34,497 bases of DNA. Source: Acarospora socialis. Taxonomy: Eukaryota > Ascomycota > Lecanoromycetes > Acarosporales > Acarosporaceae. Every line of letters starts with the position of its first letter. Position 1 is the first letter of the stretch. The stretch lies in contig JAMYGW020000025.1 in the NCBI GenBank assembly GCA_025617375.2, positions 1 to 34,497 of the forward strand. Reading direction: 5' to 3'. A model generated the notes under the pieces. The model was not told the DNA's origin and did no database searches. It saw only the letters and a list, made by a program, of their open reading frames with translations. Both the position numbers and the translations under genes were made by a program. Below are positions 10,953-22,147 of this stretch, piece by piece.

Positions 10953-12265
10953 TTTTAGGCTTGTAAGTAGAATGTACTTCTATTGAATGAGTTGAAAAAA
11001 CAATTGTTTCCATTAGAAAATGATCCTACTACATAATAGGTTGCTTGCTTGCTCATTGTTGAGCTGATGAGTCTTTTCTCAATGTCTTGTTGTCAAGCTG
11101 ACAAGCTTGACTGCTCGCTGTTAAGTAGTTAAGATGTTATGTAACTGCTATTTAACAATTTCGCTGATGTATGCTTCTCAGACATGTTAATTAGTTTGTA
11201 CTAAGTCTTTTAAACTTGATTGTAACATCATTTTTATCTCTCTAAGCACTAGTTCTCTAGAACTCATTTAAGTGATTATTAAGTCACAGTCAGATCAGAG
11301 TCAATTGCTCTGACTTGGTCTGTAAGACAATTTGAGTCAGAATATATACTATTATTAGAAATTTCAAGTCTCAATCTATTGATCTAGAACTAGATTGATT
11401 GAAATTAAGCATTAAAAATATATTAGTTTAGTATGATAAAGTTGTTGTTATAGATCAGGATTGACCTGCTAGATATGAAAGGCATCTCTATAGATATATA
11501 GAAAGAATTTTCCATAGATAGATTCTTACATCTTTCATCCACTCATATAATGATTCTAATAGTTGTTAAGTGTTATGATCAAGCTCAGAGAGACTAAAAC
11601 AAACTGATAAGTATATCTGTATAACTGTCAGAGTAAATAATGAAGCACAGTTACAGCACTACACCTTAGTAAGTATAGTTAGATGAGAGTCTATAATGAG
11701 ATTTCTCTGCATAGAAGACTCTTCAGAGATTAGTTTTGACATCAATAGAGATATATTGTGTTGCTCTATCATCAGATAGTTTGTGTATCATTATATCTCA
11801 CACTGTCATAAATCTACTCTAGTAATCTATCTGTGATGATATGCAAATGTGAAGTCAGCAACATTGAAGCAATGATGATATGCTGAATTCATCAAATCAA
11901 TCTTGAAACTGCACAGATTCAAATGATTCACTTGTGATAAATTCATCTTTGATAAACTCATCACAGACAGTGCAACATAAAACTGATCATTCTGCATCAA
12001 CACTTGAGAATTTAGATGTTGAGTTATATTTATTTATTTATTCTTCATTCTATGCATGCAGCTATAAAAGCTATGACAGTTAATAGAAATATAGTGAAAG
12101 ATGTAGACACAAAACAAAACCTGAAATCTTGTACATGTGAATAATCAATCTGAATGCTTTTTGATCACTTCTGTTCAGTCAACCTGATGCTGATTGTCAA
12201 TCAATATCTTTTCTTTCTTCTCACTCTTATTAGATCTTCTCTTCACCCTCAACTTCTTTTAACAA

Positions 12266-15200
12266 TCACTTTCTGATAGCTACTTTAAAAAACAGCAAAG
12301 TAGCTTTGATTTCTTTCTTGATGATAAACAGCACCTTTGCTGTGTATGACAAATTGACATATCTGAGCTGATTTTTCAGCTCAGTTTGCTGATGTTTATT
12401 ATGTTGACAAGCTGTCAACAAATGCTCTGAAGTTTGATCTTTATTACATGCATCATTGCATTTCTTGCTGTCATAGTCTGATAATCTATGCAAATATGCT
12501 TTGAAATAGTCATGATCCAGTTTCATTTGTGTGGAAGTAGCAAATAAAAGTCTGTCTGCACTTCTCAGATCTTCTTTGATGTGAAAACTAGATGTTTGAT
12601 CAAACTGAGCATAGTATCTTTCTTGAGTTGTCTTTTCTCAGTGAGTAGTTCAGTTTTTCAGTGCTTTGATCTTGATTTTGCACTTAATATAGCTAATAGA
12701 TGTAAATCTATCAGTATCTGATGAAATTGACTGTTTTGCACCTGATTTTGCAGCTTTATCTGCTATTTCATTGTCTTTAATGTCTTCATGTTCAGAAATT
12801 CAATGAATATGAGATGTAATCTCATAATCTATGAGTTTTTGAAGAGTTTCTTGACATTTAATAGCTAGATGCTGTTCAGATCCTTGATTTGTGGTTTGAA
12901 TTCTTTGTATAGCTGCTTGATTGTCTGAAAAAATTCATATGTCTTTGATTCTTTGATATTTCATGATTTCTTTGAGGCTTAACTTTAAAGACTGTGAAAT
13001 TCCAAACAATTCAGCATCATAGACTTTCATGATGATTTCTAGATTTCAAGATTGTTGATGTATAATGTCTTTATACATGTAGCAAAGATCTACATCTAGA
13101 TTTTCATCTAATTTTGACTCATCTGTGTACAAAACAGCATTTCTAGATCTGATATTCATAGACAAAAGAGTTTCTAGTCTCTTTAGATGTTTCAAAGTAG
13201 TTAGTTTCTTGTCAGATTTGCTGATTTGAATATCTATATCTGATGAAATGCTTCAAGATGCACAGTGTAACTCATTTTGAGTTGAAACTTTCAAATTCAG
13301 TGTTTCTGATAGATATTTGCAAATGTTATATAGCACTTTAATCAACTGAGTTAGATGTTTCTTCTTAATAAGTGAGTTTGAGTGTTGATTTCAGTCAAGA
13401 TAATGATTTTCATCTATATCACAATCAGTTTCAAGTTTTGATGAATAGATGTATGATGTTCTTTGTTTAATTAAATGATTTTCTGACAAAGTAGCTATTC
13501 TTAAAGCATATAGCTCAGTTTTTTGATCAAGTCTGAATCTGAGTGATATTATAGCTGATTTTAACTCTAATGCAGCTGATGATGAAAATTTAAATGCATC
13601 TAAAATTTTTCTAGTTGCTGAATTCTGAAGTTTTTGAAAGAGTTTTTCAAAGTTCTTTTATTGTTTTCATCAGATTGAGCTTTCATAATCACTTATAGAT
13701 GTGATGCAAACTGTATATAGCTGTTTTTCAGCTGATGTTGATAAATCTCATTCAGAATTTATCAGTCTGCAATAAATGCAGAGTTTTAGTTGCTGAGACT
13801 ATTTTCTTTTGCACATGTGTCATAAAAGACATTTTAGTGTCAAATCAAACTTCTAGTCAGTGTACAACTTCAGAAGATTGTATAACAGTGTTGTTTGATA
13901 GTTTAACTATTGATGTGACTTTGTTTTCTTTCTGAAAATGAATCAACTCTGACTTGCTGTCATCAAATATGACTGTATTTTCTTTAGCTCATTGAAATGC
14001 AGTTTTGATGACTGATTCTAGTGTTTTGCTGTTTTCTGCAGCTGATTTTTCTTTTATAATAATGACAACATTATCAATATAGCTTGATAACTTTAGTTGA
14101 GTGTGTTTTTTGTGAATAGAAATCTCATATAGATCAGAAATAGCATTGATGATATGAATGATTCTTGTGAAATTTCAGAATTAACACTTCATGAGTGATT
14201 TCTCTCATCATCAAATGCTAAAGCAATTGTTCTCTTTGTAAGAAAGCATTGTACTCATTTTAGCACAGTTTGTGATAAATGAAGTCTTTTCATGACTTTT
14301 AGCAGTTGATTCAAAGACACATAGTTAAATGCATCTTTAACATTCAAGAATAAAGCTGTCAAGACTTTGTTGTTGTTGATTGCTTGTTGAATATCATGTG
14401 TTAAACACATAGCTGCATCAATAGCTGATCTTTGCTTTTTATCATTCATTTGCTCATGATATAGCAAGTCTGTGATTTCAGCTCAATAGAAAAGTCTTGT
14501 TGTCATTATCTTTTCAGATATTTTGCTCAAGCAATTTAGTAGTGTGATTGATCTATATGCTTTGAATACTGAATAGTCTGATTTGTCTTTTTTTCTCAAG
14601 ATTGCACTAGTTTCTTGATACCAGCATACTGGATGATAGTCTTGATTTATTAAAACTGAATAAACAGTGTGAAATAATTCAGATATAGCTTGATATGCAT
14701 GTTGAATTATCACAAAAGACAATTCATCTGGTTCAGATACTTTCTTTGTTGATGAAGTCATAATAGTTTGCTTTATTTCTTTAGAAATAACTGAAAATCA
14801 TGATTTTGTAAAGCTATTGTCATCTTCTAGCTCAACTGAGCTGATTTGAGGTGATTTTGAAAACATGACTTCAAGAAATAAGTCACATTTGTCTTTGAAT
14901 GTGAGTTTCACTTTGTTTTTGTGCTTTATGAAAGATGTTTTCTCTATTTTTTGTGATTTAGTGTAATGATATGTTGTAAAAATATCTTTTTTAGCTGCAT
15001 CTTGCAGAAAAGTAGTTCATGAGGTATGTTTGACTTTCTGAATTGCATAAAAATATCTATTTCTTGCATTTCTGAATTGATTTCAATTTTCTTGTGATTT
15101 GTAATGTTTTCAGTATGTTTTAAAATTACTCATTTTAGTTCTAAGAACTGATAATGATTCAGATCATCATACTTTGACTTTTGAACAGAATTTTCTCTTT

Positions 15201-15590
15201 GATATATGCAGATCTGCTGCATTTGCTATCAAATTTCTAAGAGAAATAGCTATTTCTTCTAGATTTTGATTTGATAGTGTTTGCATAAAGCTTTGAATTT
15301 GAATGTCAGCTTATGTTGAGTTTATTTGCAGTGTTTCTGCAAATTTAATTCAGTCTGCTTTGTCTATGTTGTATGATGCACTCAGTGAACTTTCAATTCA
15401 TTCAGACTTATTTGCAGTTAATTCAAACTGAATAACTTCATGATCTGATTCAGACTTCATATCTTGATTTACTTGTCAGTTTCTTATGAAATTGCAAAGT
15501 AAAGATGTTGCAAATGTCAAATCAATCACTGCTTGAGTGAGTCTAGATTTGTATTTTATCTTACTTAATTCAGTATCTTGATGCTAATTT
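12266..15590 (-). pseudogene. LINE ORF2 (EN tail, RT, RNase H), destroyed by C-to-T mutation
   Basis: Reading 5' to 3': 15590-15400 shows an endonuclease end (TQAVIDLTFATSLL and a later SDHEVIQFEL with the catalytic Asp-His). 14761-14483 holds RT blocks with KAYRSITLLNCLSKISEKI, and 14467-14255 has QRSAIDAAMCLTHDIQQA and FLNVKDAFNYVS. The RT active-site box reads YIDN at 14081-14070 in place of (F/Y)xDD. RNase H lies at about 13150-12750 with YTDES, VYDAELFG, FSDNQAAI and KDNEIADKAAK; its acidic residues are kept. The ORF ends with a Cys/His cluster (KKCNDACNK...EHLLTAC) and a stop at 12266. Many in-frame stops are TGA at Trp positions, for example the Trp-Trp pair near 13670-13685 and HI*IS near 12805. 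Gly positions are often Glu or Asp. The element is dead. Confidence 0.88.
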
Positions 15591-15994
15591 CTAGTTCTTG
15601 TTGAACTATAGAGTTTGTAAATTGCTGAAGTACTTATTTGAGATGTTTTCTGACTTGTTAAAGTAGTTCATTACTATTTTGATTGTCTTTGAGATTAGTT
15701 TCATGCAGATTTGCACAAATTTCATAATAATTTGATTTTTTATCAGAGAAAATAGTTTCTGATACTGAGCTGACAAATGATTTTTTTTTTTAGACTTTAA
15801 AATAATCTTTTGAGAGAGTTTCATAATAAATTGTGATCTCAACAGATCTGGTGAACTCATAAAGAGTTGTGAAAGTGTTGTTTTTGATAATTTTTGTTGT
15901 TTTATGAGTGTTTTTAAGTTTTCTGTGTTGAAATCTCACATGAAATTGCTGAGATCTAGTGCAAAAGTCATGATATGAGATGTTTCTTGAAGTT

Positions 15995-16032
15995 CATTCA
16001 ATTCAAATTCAAATTCTATTCAAATTCAGTTC
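15995..16032. repeat. Short AATTC-type simple repeat
   Basis: Tandem-like run of attcaattcaaattcaaatt and close variants inside the mutated 5' part of the LINE block. It has no coding value. It probably arose or was exposed by the mutation of the surrounding repeat. Confidence 0.5.
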
Positions 16033-16647
16033 AGAAGATCTATGTTTAACAGTAATTATTTAATTTTAGAAGATTAAAACTAGACTTTTCTGAGATTTTA
16101 AATTATAGAAGCTTTGAATTCTTATTTCATCTAGAATAAACTGTACTCAATTGTCTAATTCAGATGTTGCTTAATATCTCAATTCATCTAAAGTAGATAG
16201 ACTCTACAATAGACTTTTATAATAAGTAAAATTGTACTATAAGTCACTCAATTGTTTTTGATGTTTTGATGTGAATAAGACTTAGTTGAGATATCTGATG
16301 TTGTTTGATGTGCAGAAATTCTGTTAAGTAAGTTAAGAAAATTAAGTGAGAATTTGTGAACTTCAAAAATCTAGATACTAAGAAATACAATTAAACAGTT
16401 CAACAACTTTGTGAGCAATGAAGATATTCAAAAGCAGTAATAATATGAATTTTAAAAGAGATCAATGCAAAGAAAACTGTTGATTCAGATTTTTCAAAAA
16501 TGTGTTGATTATGATGATGTTGATGTTCAAAATGTTGTTTTGAATTTTTGACTGAAGATATATGAATAATTTTCTGCAAGTAGTAATTGAGATTCTCAAT
16601 CATCAATATTGATGAGTCAGCATATGAAGATCATCACATACCTCTGC

Positions 16648-17870
16648 TCAATCCGCCAGCTGAAATGACACCTTAGCTGCAACAACTCCTCCCGGCCAAG
16701 GTTCAGACCAGGTAATTATTAGCTCTCCTCTCTCTTCATCAAAAGCCCATGGATGCGGATAAATGCAGTACATGAATGACTTGTGATGATGTAATCCTGT
16801 TGCTTGGAAAAGCTCAAGAAACTCCCACGGTCCTTCCAATCTTGGTGCCGTACCCATGATGACCTTGCTGTCACCGCAGGTACCAACACCAATGAAGATG
16901 TAGTTCTTGCCTTTGGAAGGGTGGAAGAGGTTCGAACGATATATGCCGCCGTGCTGTTTGTCCGAGAAAGCAGGCTTTGCGCTTTGCATGTCCTCCATGT
17001 AATCTTTTCCGTTCCAGAATGTGTAGGCTGACCTTTTGAAGGGATCCGCCGTGACGGCTACTCTGCCTAACATGATGTCCTTACCGTGGTGGCCCCAAAG
17101 GTAGATGTAGCCGTCGTTCCCGACAAGCGTTGCGAATGCGCCCCAGCATGGCTCGGAGGCCTATATTAAATGCTTAGCATCTTGAGTCAGAGCTAGTGGA
17201 GGATGTACCTACGTCAAACAAATCCTTTCTTTCGAAAGCGATGGCATTACCAGACTTTTCATCTAATCGAACCCGAGCTACTCCTGTCCCTAGAGGAAGC
17301 GGCAGTGGGCCATTGTCCTAGCCATTGGTGAGAACATAGTCAAAGAGTTGCCGTGGTCGATACTTACGCACTTCCCTCTCTCGAACCAGCACCATCCCGT
17401 ACCAGCACCGAGATGGTCCTCAGCAATACCGCTAAAACTCCACAAGGTACACCGGCCTTTGTGGTGTTTGTCTGCGTCAGATGCTTTCTCAGCTTCGGTC
17501 AAGGGAATGAATGAGACGACTTGACCGTCTTTATCGACAGCAAGGTACTTGGTCTTGGTGGGGCAATGCTTGTCCGGCACGCTGGCACAGGTGTGGCTGA
17601 CCACACCTGTGAATTTACCTTTGTCATCCTTGCAAAAGGTGTCTCCGAAGGTATAGAATGCGCGCCCTCCAAGAAATGATGAGCAGCCAATATCTCGAGA
17701 GTCATGAGGTTTTCGGTCTATAAGAATGATCAGCAAAGAATATTACGGTAGAGTCAATCATGCTGATCACCAGTAGGTTATGGTGACTGACCATCGTGAA
17801 CATATCCAAGAATCTCGACGTTTAGTGGTAGTGGAGGGTAGATTGCGTATTTGCGGCCCACCTTGTCCAT
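16648..17870 (-). CDS. DUF4185-like beta-propeller protein
   Basis: Four exons: 17870-17792, 17717-17368, 17317-17213, 17160-16648, giving 348 residues with the frame kept. Introns of 74, 50, 52 nt have donors GTCAGT, GTAAGT and GTAGGT and acceptors ending TATAG, GCTAG and ATATAG. The start ATG (MDKVGRKYAIYPPLPL) follows an AT-rich upstream region; the frame stays open for several codons above it (AYTATFT), so a longer 5' exon cannot be ruled out. No signal peptide is visible from this start. Residues ~35-54 (RDIGCSSFLGGRAFYTFGDT) and later WCWFERGKC, WGAFATLVGNDGYIYLWGHH and IITWSEPWPGG recall the repeated sheet-forming blocks of DUF4185 and glycosidase-like five-bladed propellers. The family's function is not established; carbohydrate binding or hydrolysis is only an analogy. 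No disabling mutation is seen although a mutated LINE begins almost at the stop codon. Confidence 0.8.
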
Positions 17871-17889
17871 CGTGAAGGTTGCCGTGTAG

Positions 17890-19972
17890 GCAAAGTTTTT
17901 TTCTTTTAATGTGAAATGAACTGTTCTAAACAGTGATCAAATTACTAAGAAATCAATAAAGTATTGAAAAGTGGTAGGATACTCATGCTATATTGCTGCC
18001 TATCTAGTGGAACTAACACCGTCGATGTTGACTGCAGTCGACGTGGGTTGTGGAAGTTAGTTGCCTGTATACTCTGCTATACAGAGACCTAGCTAAGACA
18101 ATGGAGGCAGCTAGAACACCATACTTCTCAACACAGTTATCTTTAAGAGATTGATCACAGTGACAAGGCTATAGAAGTGAAGCATTTTGAATGTAGAGAA
18201 TGAAGTCTTCAACACATTTGACTGCATGGGGCTCAAGTGCTGCTAGTATCATTACAACTTGAAGGAAGAGTTAGCGCAACATCCCAAGCTTCTTTCTCTG
18301 CTTTTTAGTGTAAACCTAATGAGCCGCTTTGATACCGGATGGTGTACTGGCTTGGTGTGGAGGGCAGAGAACAAAGTCCGGGGATATCAGTGCGCCATCA
18401 GCTAGACGACTTTCTGAAGGGGTGCGTGCACCTCCTTCATGCTCCAAGGTTCTAACATCCACCGCCTCACTTGAAGTAGCTCTTTGAGGTTGTGGTATGC
18501 AAAACACTATAAGGCGGCGAGCTTTGAATATCGCGATATTCTGAGCTAGGCGTTGATCTGTTTGTTGAGCATTGTTACACATACTTCTCGCTCTCGGCCT
18601 CTCCCAACTCTGTCAGTAAGGTTTCCCATGCCGGTCCTGTGACTTTTTAGTCTTTTGAGCAAAATCAAGTGGGCTTCAGAAGAAAGGGGAGCTAATGAAG
18701 TACTACGCGCTCAAACCTTGGCTGAGCGGCTGCCACTCTGGACTGAAATCGCAGATCACTGTGCTCTGCGCTAGAAGCTGATTTGTCGGAGATTTCATGC
18801 TCACAGTGACCCTGAAGCGCCAATATTCCTCTAGAATGCTCTCAAGTCTATCATCACTTTGACTAGCAGATGTCTACTCGCTAAGATATCTTGCAACTTT
18901 GTGCCCGCATCAGTATTCCCTGGCATATATTCTCTTAATTTGGTGAATAATGCCGGCGAGTAAGGGGCAGGGCCTCTGATTATCGTAATGGGCCATGCCA
19001 CCATCACACTTGTGCCAGGCATACTTGTCAGCATTAATTGGGTCTCTGTTGAGAGCTGTCGTCCTGCTTTTCGTTGTTTCACATACGAGATGAGCGTTGA
19101 CCTAGAAAGGGATTTCGATAGAATACTTGTGCTTCAGCTTGAAGCTTCTCTTGAAGGATTGGATATTACCAGACATGAGAATGTAATCATCAACTGAATT
19201 GATATCTGTTCGGATCTGGTGCAATTAGCTAGAGAAGTTACGTGAAGTCTTTGAAGAGGTTCTCATAAAGATCCTTCGCTACAAATACCTTGTTGGTTCT
19301 CTACCAACAGCTTTGAACATTACTTTGGACTTGTTCATCTGAAAGATTCCTTTCCGCTCATGCAGGAAGTGGAAGGCCCTCCAAGCGTTAGAACCCAACT
19401 ATGGATTGATCAGAAATATCTCCCGTCTCTATCGGCCTTCTGCAGTTCAAAATTTTTTGATTAGTACAGTAGGAAAATTCTAACATAAAAGCATATACAA
19501 TTTGCTAAAGATCTGAATATTGCTAGGAAGGATGCATATTCACATCTTGAAGTATGAGGGTATTGAGGAGGTCTAGGAGTCTGGGATGAATACAGCACAA
19601 GAATCTTTCATAGACCCCTAGTAGCCTAGAATCAACTGTGATGGTGACATTCAAGGTCTTTGACTGCTTTGCATCGTCCACATTCAACTCAAGGTGAGCA
19701 ACCACACCTCTGATATTTCTTGTGAATTGATCAGCGGACCATTGCTCACACAAATCCACAGGTAAGTCAATTGTGCTGGGTGATGACGAGCCTCATGTCG
19801 CTGCACCTGATGACGGCGGTCAAAGCTCGTATAGGCAGCCAACTCCTCCTTCTCTCTGCGATCTTCCAGTCCACTCGGCACCCGCGCACAGCCCGTCAAT
19901 GGCTGTAAGAACCTCAACAGCGCAACTGTTGGGGACAGGAAGCGGTCAAGGCCTGCCGTAGGTCCAGCGTAC
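17890..19972. other. No recognisable gene; possible decayed sequence
   Basis: ORFs of 60-90 codons on both strands (18316-18582 minus, 18831-19082 minus, 18988-19197 plus, 19523-19759 minus, 19684-19917 minus) show no family I know. At about 18011-18062 there is an imperfect hairpin: aactaac pairs with gttagtt, enclosing cgtcga/tcgacg. A consensus-like donor (cacag|gtaagtcaatt) occurs at 19758-19772, but I found no convincing exon for it. The composition suggests old gene or repeat debris. Confidence 0.3.
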
Positions 19973-20304
19973 TGTTACGACCAAGCCCAGAGGGGCTAGT
20001 CGAACCAAGGACGGTGACTCCATGTACGCAGGGACGGGACAGGAGGTACCGCTTGACGGTCACGTGATAACGAACTCGACGGTGCGACGCCATCGAGCCA
20101 GCATACTCGAACCCTGGGGGGCTTCGAGTCCATAGTATATAGAGGGATCGTTTCCCCTATGGAAACGATCGTGTTCAACTTCTCATCTAGCAATAGAGTT
20201 ACCATCTACGGGTTTACCCAACCGTACCATACAAATCGTTATATCAACAAGCACAAACCTCTAGCCCTAACATACCCGAGGCATCTCAGGTCTAGGACAT
20301 AACA
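19973..20304 (+). repeat. LTR copy 1, little mutated
   Basis: It starts tgttacgaccaagcccagag and ends ctaggacataaca, giving inverted TGTTA...TAACA termini and a length of 332 bp. A TATA-like tatatagaggg lies at about 20134, as expected of an LTR promoter region. It retains many CpG and CpC dinucleotides, unlike the copy at 33336-33672. Directly downstream, caatttggtgacatgg could contain a primer-binding site (TGGTGAC...). Five-base flanks (cgtac / caatt) do not match, so it is not a clean solo LTR. Confidence 0.85.
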
Positions 20305-21267
20305 CAATTTGGTGACATGGCTCAGAGCTGGCTCAGAGCTAGATTTTGCTCACTTTTACTCAAAAAACTGCTCTGAGCTCATGTCTCAGCTCAGGGCCAC
20401 TCTGAGCTAGCTCTGAGCTACATATAAAATGTGTATAAAAGTGAATAATATTCATAAATAAAATCATAAAAAATTGCTTAGTAATCAGTCTATATTTAGA
20501 AACTTTCTTGATTTTAGATAAATTTAATAGCTATAAGTGTGTGTAGTATTAGTAATTATAATGTATTAGATACTAGTGTATTTTGTCTGAATTTTTCAAA
20601 AATGAAATTATAAATACACTAGTGTTGATGAGTCATTAATTAAAGCATTAGTGTTGTTTTTACACTAAGCTATTAAGCTTAAATCTTAGTACATAGCTTA
20701 ATTCTAATTTTAGTAATTTGTAATATATGATGTAAAATACAATATAAATGAAATATATAATTCATAAGATTACTAAGCAGCTCAAAGTTCACTTAAAGCA
20801 CTCAGAGCTACTACACACAGCTAAAAGCTAGCTCTAATGTCAGAGTGCAATACTTACAATGAGAAGTTAAGTCCTCAGTAGAGATCTATTGGGCTCAATG
20901 CCATATAGTAATTAGTATGTGAAGTAGAGCTGTGGCTATCTGAGTCAAGTGTTAAGTATGAAGTCTGTTGTTGTTCTACTCTAAGCTATGTGTGGGAGTT
21001 ATATAAGGCCTAAGCGAACGCAGGGGAAGCAAATAGGCTAGGGTTTAACCATAACACTTTCACTAGGTTCTACAGATCTACAGATTCCTGATAGTGATGT
21101 ATTTCTTGTAAAGTGATCTCTGTGTTCAATAGTGTTAGAAAATAGCATTAAAACAATGAAGTTGACAGTATTTATGATTCAGCTTTGCATATCTCTTTTG
21201 TTTAGTCATTGTGTTCAAGTTAATTGAAGGTTACGGATTACCCTAGCATTCACTTACCTGGCCCTCG
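20305..21267. other. Spacer between the two LTRs, with palindromic repeat cluster
   Basis: 963 bp without coding content. The first 120 bp hold several copies of a GCTC(A/T)GAGCT palindrome (see separate entry). 20430-20870 is AT-rich with no recognisable protein. 20880-21070 is less AT-rich and ends with gggtttaaccataacac, which resembles a decayed LTR end. I see no gag or pol. It may be the deleted interior of an element bounded by the two LTRs, or unrelated nested repeats. Confidence 0.45.
20320..20419. repeat. Cluster of GCTC(A/T)GAGCT palindromes
   Basis: Copies at 20320-20329, 20331-20340, 20370-20379, 20400-20408 (one base short) and 20410-20419. Related half-motifs (agctc, gctagctctaatg) reappear at about 20776-20840 near the far end of the AT-rich part. 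Closely repeated short palindromes near both ends of a segment are typical of subterminal transposase-binding repeats of hAT-like elements, but I could not establish terminal repeats or an 8-bp target duplication. Confidence 0.55.
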
Positions 21268-21600
21268 TGTTACGGCCAAACCCAGAGGGGTTAGAGCAGA
21301 CATGAGGAAGGGACTCCATGTACGCTGGTGCACGGAACAAGAGAGCACGACTCGACGGTCATGTGATGTCGAGCGCGACAAGGCGACACTGTCGAGCCGT
21401 CGTACTCGAAGCCTGAGGGGTTTCGAGTCCATAGTATATAGTAGGGTCGATTCCCTTATGGAATCGATCGTGTTCAACTTACTTTACCAACAAGGTTACT
21501 ATCTACTGGTTTACCAACCGTACCATACAAATCGTTATATCAACAAGCACAAACCTCTAGCCCTAACATACCCGAGGAATCTCAGGTCTAGGACGTAACA
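21268..21600 (+). repeat. LTR copy 2, little mutated
   Basis: It starts tgttacggccaaacccagag and ends ctaggacgtaaca, 333 bp, in the same orientation as copy 1. The two copies share the terminal ~190 bp closely (tatatagt/ag, tgttcaactt, ccgtaccatacaaatcgtta, atctcaggtctaggac) and differ more in the first half. The 5-bp flanks (cctcg / ctatc) do not match each other or those of copy 1. They could be a 5'/3' pair of one deleted element or two solo LTRs. Confidence 0.85.
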
Positions 21601-22145
21601 CTATCATATTTTCTTAATGATAAACAACTTCAGTTTTTCATAAATTTTTCTGTGAATGAACTCATTTGATTTACAGTAAAAGAATATGATCTGAATCTTA
21701 TTCATTTTATTTACTTTACTCTCTATTTAAAACTGAAATTCATTATAACAATAAAGATATTCTCATTTAATTTTTCATTCTTTTTACTTTCTCACAATCA
21801 CTTTATTCAAATTTTTTAACAAAATATTCAAAAATTTCTTCAAAAGTTCTCATTCTTTCACAAGATCTTTCTTTTCACAGTATATATTTTATTAATTTAT
21901 GACAGAATAGTGTAAATATTAAATCATCTTTGAATACTGAGTCTTCTTTAACATATTCTCTATATTAGTATTCATCTAATAACAAAAGTCACAGTAATGA
22001 TCATAAATACTGCTTTTATAGAAATCAACATTCAAGAATATCTTAATAAAACAGATTCATTTAGTTTCACATTCAATCTTTAAATTGAAAAATTCTCAAC
22101 AATTATGCTTGATTTATTCACAGAGTTAAGTTCTTGTTTTTATGC
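21601..22145. other. AT-rich mutated repeat block
   Basis: Strongly AT-rich, with CpG and CpC essentially absent, so the same mutational signature as the LINE block. No protein could be read in any frame. It begins exactly after LTR copy 2 and ends at the insulysin fragment, so it has replaced the 5' part of that gene. It may be the mutated interior of a retroelement. Confidence 0.6.
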
Positions 22146-22147
22146 TC

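Larger units (their letters stand above)
10960..16640 (-). mobile_element. Heavily mutated LINE (non-LTR retrotransposon, Tad/I type)
   Basis: AT-rich block almost devoid of CpG, CpC and GpG. Its minus strand encodes, in the order expected for ORF2 of a Tad/I-type LINE, an endonuclease tail, reverse transcriptase, RNase H and a C-terminal Cys/His motif. The 3' side (10960-12265) is non-coding and would be the 3' UTR plus neighbouring decayed sequence. The 5' side (15600-16640) does not give a clear ORF1 or full endonuclease and seems deleted or too mutated. Boundaries are approximate: the left edge runs into the solo LTR and the right edge stops within about 10 bases of the DUF4185-like gene. 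Confidence 0.85.

Noticed and set aside
13735-13935. 66-codon plus-strand ORF in the LINE block
   Set aside because: It is antisense to the mutated RT; the long open frame arises from mutation to AT-rich codons.
16804-17031. 75-codon plus-strand ORF
   Set aside because: Antisense of exon 4 of the DUF4185-like gene.
19973-21600. Complete LTR retrotransposon bounded by the two LTRs
   Set aside because: The interior is under 1 kb, has no gag or pol, and 5-bp flanks do not match; only a deleted element or two separate LTRs can be supported.
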